Shown here piece after piece: positions 9,409 through 17,391 of a stretch of DNA of 64,000 bases (its first letter is position 1; every line of letters begins with the position of its first letter). The notes beneath the pieces are model-generated. The model searched no databases, had not been told where the DNA came from, and saw nothing but the letters and a program-made list of their open reading frames with translations. Source of the stretch: SZUA-254 sp031379665 (GTDB taxonomy: Bacteria > Bacteroidota > Ignavibacteria > UBA10030 > SZUA-254); assembly GCA_031379665.1 (NCBI GenBank), contig JANNFI010000110.1, positions 13,215-77,214 of the forward strand, written 5' to 3'. Made by a program: the position numbers and the translations under genes.

Positions 9409-10311
9409 ATGAAGAGTGCAGACCAGAAAAAACAGCCCCCGCCTCCACCGGCCGACGCGAAACAGAAGATCAGGGCCTTCCTCCGCGAAGTGGGCATCGT
9501 GGTCGGAGCGTTCCTCGTACTGAACAGTTTCGTCCTCGCATCGTTCGAGGTCCCGACCGGGTCGATGGAAAACGAAATCATGACCGGCGACTTCCTCCTG
9601 GTCAACAAGTTCGTCTTCGGAGGCACCACGCCAAGAACCATCCCCTTCACAAACATCCGCCTCCCGGCCTTCAAGCTCCCGGCGTTCTGGGAACCGGAGC
9701 GGGGCGATGTCATCGTGTTCATCTTCCCGGGGATGAGGGAAGAGTCTCAGGCGAGGGATTTCGCCTACTACCTCAAGCGCGCCATCGCGGTCGCCGGCGA
9801 CACCCTCGAGGTCAGGAACCGCATCGTACACATCAACGGTGTCCCGGTGCAGAACCCGAGGAACATCAAATTCAATTACTCCTCGATCCGGCCATCGGAA
9901 TGGCACGACCCGCGCATCTTCCCCGCCGGGGCGCCCTGGAACGAGGACAGTTATGGCCCGGTCCGGGTCCCGAAAGAGGGCGACGTGATCGCGTTGAATG
10001 CGTCGAATTTCACCGACTGGGAAGTGTTCATCCAGCGCGAAGGGCACGAGGCGGACAGGGTCGACGGCGACGTTTACGTCGACGGCAAGAAGGCCGACAG
10101 CTACGTCGTGGAACGGGATTACGTCTTCGGGATGGGCGACAACCGTGACAACAGCCTCGACAGCAGGTTCTGGGGATTCATCCCCAAGCAGGACATCATT
10201 GGCACCCCGCTGATCGTTTACTGGTCCTGGAACCCGGACCTCCCCATGTCGAAGTTTTCGTCGAAGCTCGCCTCGATCCGGTTCGGACGGTTCGGATCGC
10301 TGGTGAGGTGA
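9409..10311 (+). CDS. lepB: Signal peptidase I
   Basis: The protein has 300 aa. A single N-terminal membrane anchor (residues about 28-46) is followed by box B PTGSMEN with the catalytic serine at residue 52, box D YLKRAIAVAGD with the general-base lysine at 123, and box E GDNRDNSLDSRFWG. It cleaves signal peptides of exported proteins at the outer face of the inner membrane. The region between boxes D and E is longer than in short Gram-positive enzymes. It starts 17 bp after lepA with GGAGCAACG before the ATG; a longer open frame upstream overlaps lepA and is not used. Confidence 0.95.
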   Translation: MKSADQKKQPPPPPADAKQKIRAFLREVGIVVGAFLVLNSFVLASFEVPTGSMENEIMTGDFLLVNKFVFGGTTPRTIPFTNIRLPAFKLPAFWEPERGDVIVFIFPGMREESQARDFAYYLKRAIAVAGDTLEVRNRIVHINGVPVQNPRNIKFNYSSIRPSEWHDPRIFPAGAPWNEDSYGPVRVPKEGDVIALNASNFTDWEVFIQREGHEADRVDGDVYVDGKKADSYVVERDYVFGMGDNRDNSLDSRFWGFIPKQDIIGTPLIVYWSWNPDLPMSKFSSKLASIRFGRFGSLVR

Positions 10312-10327
10312 ACGGACCAGGCCGGCG

Positions 10328-11086
10328 ATGACGACACGGGCCGGCGCTTTCCAGTACGCCAGGATACTCATCATCGTCGTCCTCCTTGCGGTCACGCTGA
10401 AAATCTTCGTGCTCGATGCGGTCGCCGTACCGGGCCGTTCGATGGCGCCGGCCATCCTCGCCGGCGATTTTCTCCTCCTCGATAAAACCGGCTACTCCCC
10501 CGGGTTCCTCTCGTTCCGCACGCCTGGCCGCGGAGAGGTGGTGGCGTTCACGCTCCCTGACGGAATCGAGGGAAGCTCGCGAGACGCAGATGAGACAGGC
10601 GAGACAGGCGTGGCAGGCAAAAATCGCCCTCTCATCCTCAAGCGGTGCGTCGCCGCCCCAGGAGACACGGTCGTGTTCCACGACGGCGATCTTCTGGTCA
10701 ACGGCATCAACGCGGCCGCAGGGATTGGCGACGGAGGGATGCTTTCCGGGGACGGACGCCCACGCACCATCCCGCGAAAGGGCGACACCATCCTCCTCGA
10801 CTCGGCCGGATGCGCGCTCTGGAGCGGCTTCATCGAGATGGAGGGGCACTCGGTCGGTCACGAGGAAGGAGGGGCGATCACGGTCGACGGCTCGCCGGCG
10901 GTCTCCTATACGGTCGAGCACGATTACATCCTGGTCCTGGGCGACAACCATCCGGTGAGCCTCGATTCCAGGACGTGGGGGTACATACCCGCATCGCGGG
11001 TCGTCGGAGAGGCCGTGATGGTCTATTGGTCGCTCGACGACGACGGCTCGGTCCGCTGGGACAGGATCGGAACGCTGGTCGAGTAA
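10328..11086 (+). CDS. Second, divergent signal peptidase I
   Basis: The protein has 252 aa. Membrane anchor at residues 10-30, catalytic serine at 38 in PGRSMAP, lysine at 105 in LKRCVAAPGD, and a shortened box E (LGDNHPVSLDSRTWGYI) in which the usual NRDNS is NHPVS. Both catalytic residues are present, so it is probably active, perhaps with different substrate preference. A low-complexity insertion between boxes C and D is encoded by 9-bp repeats at 10592-10618. It follows lepB by 16 bp and clearly derives from a tandem duplication. Confidence 0.88.
   Translation: MTTRAGAFQYARILIIVVLLAVTLKIFVLDAVAVPGRSMAPAILAGDFLLLDKTGYSPGFLSFRTPGRGEVVAFTLPDGIEGSSRDADETGETGVAGKNRPLILKRCVAAPGDTVVFHDGDLLVNGINAAAGIGDGGMLSGDGRPRTIPRKGDTILLDSAGCALWSGFIEMEGHSVGHEEGGAITVDGSPAVSYTVEHDYILVLGDNHPVSLDSRTWGYIPASRVVGEAVMVYWSLDDDGSVRWDRIGTLVE
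10592..10618. repeat. 9-bp minisatellite, three units, inside the second signal peptidase gene
   Basis: Three consecutive 9-mers GAGACAGGC, GAGACAGGC, GTGGCAGGC, preceded by a partial unit. The array is in frame and encodes a Thr/Gly/Glu-rich loop between the catalytic serine and lysine boxes. Confidence 0.75.
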
Positions 11087-11108
11087 TCGAACAGGACGAA
11101 TCAGAACA

Positions 11109-12287
11109 ATGCCAGGCCTCTACCTCCACATACCGTACTGCGACCATAAGTGCCTCTACTGCGACTTCTACTCGATCGAGTCGCTCGGGACGATGGACGC
11201 CTTCCTCGATTCGCTCCGCCGTGAAATCGCAATCGTCGGGGCGACGCACGGCCGATTCGACCGATCCGGCCGACCCGGCGGCGCGTCAGGCGCGACCCGT
11301 TTCGATTCGATCTTCTTCGGCGGCGGGACGCCCTCGCTCCTCGACCCCTCTGTCGTCGGGGAATTGCTCGGAATGCTGCGCGAGCAGTTCATCGTCACCG
11401 ACGACGCCGAGGTGACGCTCGAGACGAACCCCGGGACCGTCGACCGCGCGAAGCTGAAGGGGATGCTCGCCGCCGGGGTCAACCGGCTGAGCGTCGGCAT
11501 CCAGTCGTTCCACGCCGACGAGTTGAAGTTCCTGACCCGCATCCACGACGCAGAGACGGCGCGCCGGTGCGTGAGGGACGCCTTCGACGTCGGGTTCACC
11601 AGCCTGAACGTCGACCTGATCTTCGCCCTCCCGGGCCAAACCGCCGACCGGTGGGACGCGACGCTCTCCGACGCCCTCGCCCTCGGACCCCAGCACATTT
11701 CCGCCTACTGCCTGATCTACGAAGAGGGGACACCGCTCATCCGCCTGCTGCGGTCGAAGCAGCTCACCCCCGTCCCCGGCGAGGACGAGGCCGGGCTCTA
11801 CGAGCAGACAATGCAGCGGCTCGGCGACGCCGGCTATGAGCAATACGAGGTATCGGCTTACGCCCTTCCCGGACACCGGTGCCGACACAACCTGACCTAC
11901 TGGGAACACCGTGAGTACATCGGGTTCGGTCCGTCGGCGCATTCCTTCCGCTCGCCCCGCCGCTGGTGGAACATCGCAAACATCAGCACCTACATCGAGA
12001 AGCTTTCCGCTGGCATTCTCCCCATCGCCGGCGAAGAGTCGCTCGGTGAGCGGGAACTCTTCGAGGAGAGGGTGATGCTGGGCCTGCGCACGGGACGGCT
12101 CGACCTCGACGCGCTCCGAAGGGAGACCGGAAACGATATCATCCGGTCGTCGGGGCCGTTGATCTCGGAACTGCAGTCCAACCGGCTGGCCATACTCGAT
12201 TCCGGTACGCTCCGGCTGACCCGGGCGGGGATGATGGTCTGCGATGAGGTGTGCGCCCGCGTCATCACCGACGCCAATCCCTCCTGA
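11109..12287 (+). CDS. hemW: Radical-SAM heme chaperone HemW
   Basis: The protein has 392 aa. The 4Fe-4S cluster motif CxxxCxxC uses Cys11, Cys15 and Cys18 (IPYCDHKCLYCDF), followed by FGGGTPS, TLETNPGT and SVGIQSF, the HemW/coproporphyrinogen-oxidase-like signature. HemW lacks the extra N-terminal residues of true HemN, and the single CDF after the cluster motif also favours HemW, a heme-binding protein that delivers heme to respiratory enzymes. A Ser/Gly/Arg-rich insertion around residues 49-58 matches degenerate 9-bp repeats. It is 22 bp after the second signal peptidase, in the same operon. Confidence 0.92.
   Translation: MPGLYLHIPYCDHKCLYCDFYSIESLGTMDAFLDSLRREIAIVGATHGRFDRSGRPGGASGATRFDSIFFGGGTPSLLDPSVVGELLGMLREQFIVTDDAEVTLETNPGTVDRAKLKGMLAAGVNRLSVGIQSFHADELKFLTRIHDAETARRCVRDAFDVGFTSLNVDLIFALPGQTADRWDATLSDALALGPQHISAYCLIYEEGTPLIRLLRSKQLTPVPGEDEAGLYEQTMQRLGDAGYEQYEVSAYALPGHRCRHNLTYWEHREYIGFGPSAHSFRSPRRWWNIANISTYIEKLSAGILPIAGEESLGERELFEERVMLGLRTGRLDLDALRRETGNDIIRSSGPLISELQSNRLAILDSGTLRLTRAGMMVCDEVCARVITDANPS
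11255..11281. repeat. Degenerate 9-bp repeat inside hemW
   Basis: Units ATTCGACCG, ATCCGGCCG and ACCCGGCGG in sequence. It encodes a short FDRSGRPGG insert upstream of the FGGGTPS motif and keeps the frame. Confidence 0.5.
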
Positions 12288-12292
12288 CGACC

Positions 12293-12321
12293 TTGGATTT
12301 GGTCGCGTTTTCTTCTATATT
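12293..12321 (+). promoter_or_regulatory. Promoter of the DUF2723 gene
   Basis: TTGGAT (12293-12298), 17-nt spacer, TATATT (12316-12321). It lies just past the hemW stop and about 32 bp before the ATG, with AAAAGGG as ribosome-binding site. Confidence 0.7.
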
Positions 12322-12352
12322 TAGCCCTCATTTCAAGCAATAAAAGGGAAAA

Positions 12353-15142
12353 ATGACGGATAAGATGATCAACCGGCTGATGGCGGCACTGGTGTTCGTG
12401 GTGACGCTGGCAGTCTACATCAGGACCCTTTCAGTCACCGTCGTCTTCTGGGACGTCGGCGAATTCCTCGCGGCGGCGAAATTGCTCCAGGTGCCGCATC
12501 CCCCCGGCGCGCCGCTCTTCCTCCTGGTGGGAAAGGTCGTTTCGATGGTTCCCTTCTTCGACGATTTTGCGGCCCGGATCCATATGATCTCCGCCGTCGC
12601 AGGCGCACTGAGCTCAATGTTCCTCTACCTCGTCGCCGTGAAGCTGATGACGAGGATGCGCGGAGAGGTCTCGGGGACGTTCGACCGGATGATGGTCTAC
12701 GGGTCCGCCGCCCTCGGCGCCTTCGCGATGAGTTTCAGCACGTCCTCCTGGGACAATTCAATCGAGGCGGAAGTGTACAGCCTCGGAATGTTCTTCGTCG
12801 CCATCATCGTCTGGCTGGCGCTCCGCTGGTGGGAGCGGGCCGACGAGCCCCACAGTGAGCGGTACCTGATGATGATCGCCTACCTGGTCGGACTTTCGGT
12901 CGGCGTCCACCTGCTCGGCGTGCTGGCGCTCCTGGTGGTGATGATGCTGGTCTATTTCCGTTTGTACGACGTGAATACGCAGACCGCCATCCGCTTCGGG
13001 GCGATCGCGCTCGGGATATTCTTCGTGGTGTACCCGGGGGTGGTGCAGATCCTGCCGTCGATGCTCGACGGCGACGCGAAGCTCCCGGTGCTCGGAAACG
13101 TCGAGAGCGACCTGCTCCCCATCGTGCCCGTCGCCATGATCCTCGCCGCGTTCTGGTATGCCTGGAAATCGATTGGGCGCAACCAGAAGGTGTTGCACAT
13201 CGCCTGCCTCTCGTTCCTGCTGATCGTCCTCGGTTACACGACGTATACTGTCGTGCTCATGCGGGCGAACGTGCCCAACATGCCGATGAACGAAAACCGC
13301 CCGGTGGATCTGGCCGGGCTCACGGCGTACCTCGGCCGCGAGCAGTACGGCGACACGCCGTTGCTGAAAGGCGACAGCTACGATAACAATCTCCAGGCGT
13401 TCAGGGAAAAACTCTTCCCCCGCAGACACTCGCGCGAGGGGATGCACGAGGCGACGCGCCGCGATTACACGAGCGACGGCGACTTCATGTGGAGGTACCA
13501 GATCGACCATATGTTCATCCGGTACATGCTCTGGAACTTCGTCGGTCAGAAGGGGAGCTTCCAGGACGCCGGGGTGGACTGGAGCAGGACGTACGGCATT
13601 CCGCTCCTGCTCGGGATCTTCGGCATCTTCTACCACTTCAGGAAGGACTCGAGGCTCGCGCTTACTTTTTTTACGATGTTCCTGATCATGGGGGTGGTCC
13701 TCGCGCTCTACCAGAACCAGCAGGAGCCTCAGCCGCGGGAGAGGGACTATTTCTACGGGGGGGCCTACTACGTGTGGGCGCTCTGGATCGGTTTCGGCGT
13801 CTTCGGGCTGATCGAATACATCCGCACATACCTGAAGAGCCCGCAGGCGTACCGCCTTGCCGCCACCGGGACGCTGGCCGTCTTCACAGCCGCGGTCCCG
13901 ATCAACCTCGTCAAGATCAACTGGTTCGAGCACGACCGGAGCCAGAACTACGTGGCCTGGGACTACTCCTACAACATGCTCCAGTCCTGCAAGAAGGACG
14001 CCATCCTCTTCACGAACGGCGACAACGACACCTTCCCGGTCTGGTACCTTCAGGACGTCGAAGGGGTCCGCCGAGACGTCAGGGTGGTCAACCTGAGTCT
14101 CGTGAACACCGACTGGTACATCCACGAGATGAAGCATAGCGAACCGCACGGGGCGAAGAAGGTGCCGATCTCCCTCTCCGACCAGCAGATCGCGGCGATC
14201 ACGCCGAGGCAGTGGAAACCGAGACAGATCGACCTCCCGGTACCGGCCGACGTGACGCGACGGTTCCTGGCCGAGACCGAGGCGCAGATGCCGGTGCCGG
14301 TTCGGCTCGATTCGTCGGTCCTCCGGGACGGAAAGATCCGTTATTCCCTCAACGGCATCGACTTCCAGAAGGACCTGAAGGTGCTGAGGGTTCAGGACAT
14401 CATGGTCCGGGACATCATCACGACGAACAAATGGGAACGGCCGATCTACTTCGCGGTCACCTGCTCGCCCGATTCCAAGATCGGGTTGGACAACTACCTC
14501 TGGATGACAGGGCAGGCCTACGAACTCAAGCCGATCCGTACCGACGCCTCAGGCCTGGCCATCGACATCAGGACGATGTCCGAGAACGTCCTGGCGAAGA
14601 ACGTCGTCCCATCGACCGGGCCGCAGAATGGGTTCCTCTACCGTGGGTTGAACAACCCCGAAGTGTTCTATAACGAGAACCAGCAGAGGATGGCGCTCAA
14701 CTACCGCGCCGGGTTTATGCAGCTGGCGGACCACGCCGCGCGCACGGAGAACAACAAAGAGAAGGCGCGTTCGATCATGCAGCAGATGGACGAGACCCTT
14801 CCGATCGACGTGATCCCGGTGCTCGATTGGAGGTACATGGTCTACATGATGCGGCTGCACGAGAGCATCGACGACACACTCAGGGTGAATCTCTACCGGA
14901 CGCGGGTCGAAGAGAAATGCAATGAAATCCTCGCCGCAATCCCGGCCGACCCCAGGGCGAAGAATGAGGCTTACCAGCTCCTCCTCGAAATCTATGACGC
15001 CCGGAAGCAGTACGCCCCGGCGATCAAGCTGTTGGAGGGGCTGTTGAAGGAATACCCGAACGATCCGGAGATCGGCCGCAGGATCGGGATGTACAGGGGC
15101 CTGATGGATTCCGCGGGGAGGGACACGAACAAGCCCGGTTGA
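12353..15142 (+). CDS. DUF2723 multi-spanning membrane protein (GT-C-like)
   Basis: The protein has 929 aa. The N-terminal half contains the DUF2723 region: FWDVGEFLAAAKLLQVPHPPG just after the first helix, then about ten membrane segments. The acidic residues in FWDVGEF match the position of the catalytic acid in GT-C glycosyltransferases such as TMEM260. The second half (from about residue 520) is soluble, with NGDNDTFPVWYLQDVEG, and ends in TPR-like helices. The likely function is protein O-glycosylation or glycan transfer across the inner membrane; it is a common Bacteroidota family. Monocistronic, with its own promoter and terminator. Confidence 0.85.
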   Translation: MTDKMINRLMAALVFVVTLAVYIRTLSVTVVFWDVGEFLAAAKLLQVPHPPGAPLFLLVGKVVSMVPFFDDFAARIHMISAVAGALSSMFLYLVAVKLMTRMRGEVSGTFDRMMVYGSAALGAFAMSFSTSSWDNSIEAEVYSLGMFFVAIIVWLALRWWERADEPHSERYLMMIAYLVGLSVGVHLLGVLALLVVMMLVYFRLYDVNTQTAIRFGAIALGIFFVVYPGVVQILPSMLDGDAKLPVLGNVESDLLPIVPVAMILAAFWYAWKSIGRNQKVLHIACLSFLLIVLGYTTYTVVLMRANVPNMPMNENRPVDLAGLTAYLGREQYGDTPLLKGDSYDNNLQAFREKLFPRRHSREGMHEATRRDYTSDGDFMWRYQIDHMFIRYMLWNFVGQKGSFQDAGVDWSRTYGIPLLLGIFGIFYHFRKDSRLALTFFTMFLIMGVVLALYQNQQEPQPRERDYFYGGAYYVWALWIGFGVFGLIEYIRTYLKSPQAYRLAATGTLAVFTAAVPINLVKINWFEHDRSQNYVAWDYSYNMLQSCKKDAILFTNGDNDTFPVWYLQDVEGVRRDVRVVNLSLVNTDWYIHEMKHSEPHGAKKVPISLSDQQIAAITPRQWKPRQIDLPVPADVTRRFLAETEAQMPVPVRLDSSVLRDGKIRYSLNGIDFQKDLKVLRVQDIMVRDIITTNKWERPIYFAVTCSPDSKIGLDNYLWMTGQAYELKPIRTDASGLAIDIRTMSENVLAKNVVPSTGPQNGFLYRGLNNPEVFYNENQQRMALNYRAGFMQLADHAARTENNKEKARSIMQQMDETLPIDVIPVLDWRYMVYMMRLHESIDDTLRVNLYRTRVEEKCNEILAAIPADPRAKNEAYQLLLEIYDARKQYAPAIKLLEGLLKEYPNDPEIGRRIGMYRGLMDSAGRDTNKPG

Positions 15143-15175
15143 GCCCGATCCCGTGAGCTGCCAGATTTTCACATT

Positions 15176-15236
15176 ACCGGGGTCCCGGTCACGTTCGACC
15201 TCACGACGAACGGACGGGGTCCCCGGTTTTTCTTTT
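15176..15236 (+). terminator. Rho-independent terminator after the DUF2723 gene
   Basis: ACCGGGG and CCCCGGT (plus CCC/GGG inside a T-T mismatch) form a long stem across about 30 nt, followed by TTTTTCTTTTT. It ends only 13 bp before the next ATG, so it could also act as an attenuator for the downstream glycosyltransferase genes. Confidence 0.7.
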
Positions 15237-15249
15237 TACGCCCGACGAC

Positions 15250-16383
15250 ATGCGCATCCTCGTTTTTAACTGGCAGGACATCCGGAACCCGCTCGCCGGT
15301 GGCGCCGAGGTGCACCTCCACGAAATATTCTCGCGGGTCGCCCGGATGGGACACGAGGTGACGCTCTACTGCTCAACCTTTCCAGGCGCCGCGCCGGAAG
15401 AGACCATCGGCGGCATCCGCGTCATCCGCGAGGGGGGACGGTACCTCTTCAATTTTCGTGTCCCCCTGGCCTGGTTTTCCCGGTTCCGGCGCCAGCGGTT
15501 TGACCTCGTGATCGACGACATGAACAAGATCCCGTTTTTCACGCCCCTCTACGTCGACCGGCCATTGCTGGTCGTCACCCACCATCTCTTCGGCAGGAGC
15601 ATCTTCCTGGAGGCAGCCTGGCCTCTTGCGATGTACGTCTACCTGATGGAGAAGCTGGGATTCGCACTCTGCCGCCGGAGGGCGATCCCGTTCATCGTGG
15701 GTTCGCCCAGCACTCGCCAGGAACTGATGGAGAAGGGGTTCAGCGCGGATCTCGTGAAGGTCATCAATTACTGTGTCGACCAGAGCGTCCACCGCACGAC
15801 GGGGGTGGCGAGGAGTACGACACCATTCATCGGATACTTCGGCCGCCTGAAGAAGTACAAGTCGGTGGAACAGATTCTCGAGGCGTTGGCGCAGCTTCGG
15901 AACGCGCAACCTTCCGGACCTGTGCTCCGCGCCGTCATCGTCGGGGAGGGTGACCACCGGCCCGCCCTTGAAAAACACGCCGCGTCGCTCGGACTCGGCG
16001 ATTCCGTGCGCTTCGCCGGTTTCGTGGATGAGGCCACGAAGGTCGAACTTCTCCAGCAGGTCTGGTTCGCCGTGAACAGCTCGTCGAAGGAGGGGTGGGG
16101 ACTGACCGTCATCGAAGCGAACGCCTGCGGTACGCTGGTGGTCGCCGCCGACGTCCCGGGCTTGAGGGACGCGGTGAGGGATGGTGAGACCGGGATGCTC
16201 TATGAGTACGGAAACATCGACGACCTGGCGGAAAAGATCTCGCTGCTGCTCGGGGACCCTGGCCTGCGCGAGCGACTCCAGGCGGAGGCCTGCCGTTGGG
16301 CGACGACGTTCGACTGGGACGACGCGGCGCGGGAAACCCTGAAGCTGCTCGAACTTAGGGCGCGGGGGAGATTGACCGGATGA
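15250..16383 (+). CDS. Glycosyltransferase family 4 (GT-B fold)
   Basis: The protein has 377 aa. The N-terminal Rossmann half begins MRILVFNWQDI with the NPLAGGAEVHLHEI glycine loop, as in GT4 enzymes. The C-terminal half carries GYFGRLKKYKSVEQ, VIVGEGDHRP and the SSKEGWGLTVIEANACGT motif (EX7E type) that binds the nucleotide-sugar donor. It should transfer a sugar onto a lipid-linked glycan at the cytoplasmic membrane. No promoter can be placed between the preceding terminator and its ATG. Its end overlaps the next glycosyltransferase by 4 bp. Confidence 0.88.
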   Translation: MRILVFNWQDIRNPLAGGAEVHLHEIFSRVARMGHEVTLYCSTFPGAAPEETIGGIRVIREGGRYLFNFRVPLAWFSRFRRQRFDLVIDDMNKIPFFTPLYVDRPLLVVTHHLFGRSIFLEAAWPLAMYVYLMEKLGFALCRRRAIPFIVGSPSTRQELMEKGFSADLVKVINYCVDQSVHRTTGVARSTTPFIGYFGRLKKYKSVEQILEALAQLRNAQPSGPVLRAVIVGEGDHRPALEKHAASLGLGDSVRFAGFVDEATKVELLQQVWFAVNSSSKEGWGLTVIEANACGTLVVAADVPGLRDAVRDGETGMLYEYGNIDDLAEKISLLLGDPGLRERLQAEACRWATTFDWDDAARETLKLLELRARGRLTG

Positions 16384-17378
16384 ACGCCGGACCACCTCGC
16401 AGAGTGCTCCTGGTTTCCGCCTTCGACGCGTCGTATATCGCGGAGGACGCCGCGATCCTTGCCACCCGGTACGACGTACGCAGGGCGACGGGGCACGGGG
16501 TGGTGGCCCTCGTTCACGCCCTGACGGGTGTCCTCGCCACCGACATCGTCTACTGCTGGTTCCTCTCCGTCTACGGAGCCGCGGCCGTCCTGCTCGCCGG
16601 GCTCCTCGGCCGCCGGAGCGTGATCGTCCTCGGCGGCGTGGATGTCGCCGACGATCGCGCGACGGGATACGGCCTCTGGATCAGCCCCTGGAAATCGTCG
16701 CTCGCCCGTCGCGCCCTGCGCTCGGCAGACCTCGTCCTCGTCGTCTCCGAGACGCTCAGGGAAGACGCGATCCGCCTGGCCGGTTATGACGGTGGGAACA
16801 TCCGCCACCTTCCGACGGGGTACGACCCCCAACGTTGGACCCCCGCGGGAGGGGATCGGACGCCGGGGGTACTCTGCGTCGCCGCCGTATCGGATCTGCC
16901 GAGGCTCGGCGTCAAGGGAATCGACGTGCTCGTCGAAGCGGCGCGTCGGATGCCGGAGGTCCCGGTGACTGTCATCGGTGTCGACGTCCGGTTCGTGGCG
17001 TCGCTCCGGCCCCCGCCGAACGTGACATTCCTTCCGGCCGTGGCGAGGGACGAACTGCGCGGGCACTACAGCAAGGCGAAGGTCTACTGCCAGCCGTCCC
17101 GCCGCGAGGGACTCCCGAACGCGCTCTGCGAGGCGATGCTCTGTGGCTGCATTCCGGTCGCGACCGACGCGGGCGGGAGCCGGCACGCCGTCGGCGAGAC
17201 GGGATACATCGCGCCAGCCGGGGATGCCCCGGCCCTGGTCGAAGCTCTCAGGCTCGCGCTTGCGGCCCCTCCGGCTCGAGGAGAGCAGGCGCATTTGCGG
17301 ATCGCCGGGCTCTTCCCGCTCGAACGGCGGAAGTCTGAACTTCCGGCCCTGCTCGACCGCCTGTTCTCAACCACCTGA
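16380..17378 (+). CDS. Glycosyltransferase family 4 (GT-B fold)
   Basis: The protein has 332 aa. Its ATG overlaps the previous stop (ATGA). The C-terminal domain shows VIGVDVRF, YSKAKVYCQPSRREGLPNALCEAMLCG and VATDAGG, a typical donor-binding EX7E region. Donor and acceptor are unknown. It belongs to a three-gene polysaccharide unit on this strand. Confidence 0.85.
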   Translation: MNAGPPRRVLLVSAFDASYIAEDAAILATRYDVRRATGHGVVALVHALTGVLATDIVYCWFLSVYGAAAVLLAGLLGRRSVIVLGGVDVADDRATGYGLWISPWKSSLARRALRSADLVLVVSETLREDAIRLAGYDGGNIRHLPTGYDPQRWTPAGGDRTPGVLCVAAVSDLPRLGVKGIDVLVEAARRMPEVPVTVIGVDVRFVASLRPPPNVTFLPAVARDELRGHYSKAKVYCQPSRREGLPNALCEAMLCGCIPVATDAGGSRHAVGETGYIAPAGDAPALVEALRLALAAPPARGEQAHLRIAGLFPLERRKSELPALLDRLFSTT

Positions 17379-17391
17379 GATCCCGCGCACC

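Noticed and set aside
7592..9448. A 618-codon open frame antisense to lepA
   Set aside because: It mirrors the lepA codon pattern, has no family motif, and consists of Arg/Asp/Val-rich sequence typical of antisense frames in GC-rich DNA.
12758..14149. A 463-codon frame antisense to the DUF2723 gene
   Set aside because: Unusual His/Arg/Glu/Val composition, no domains, no ribosome-binding site.
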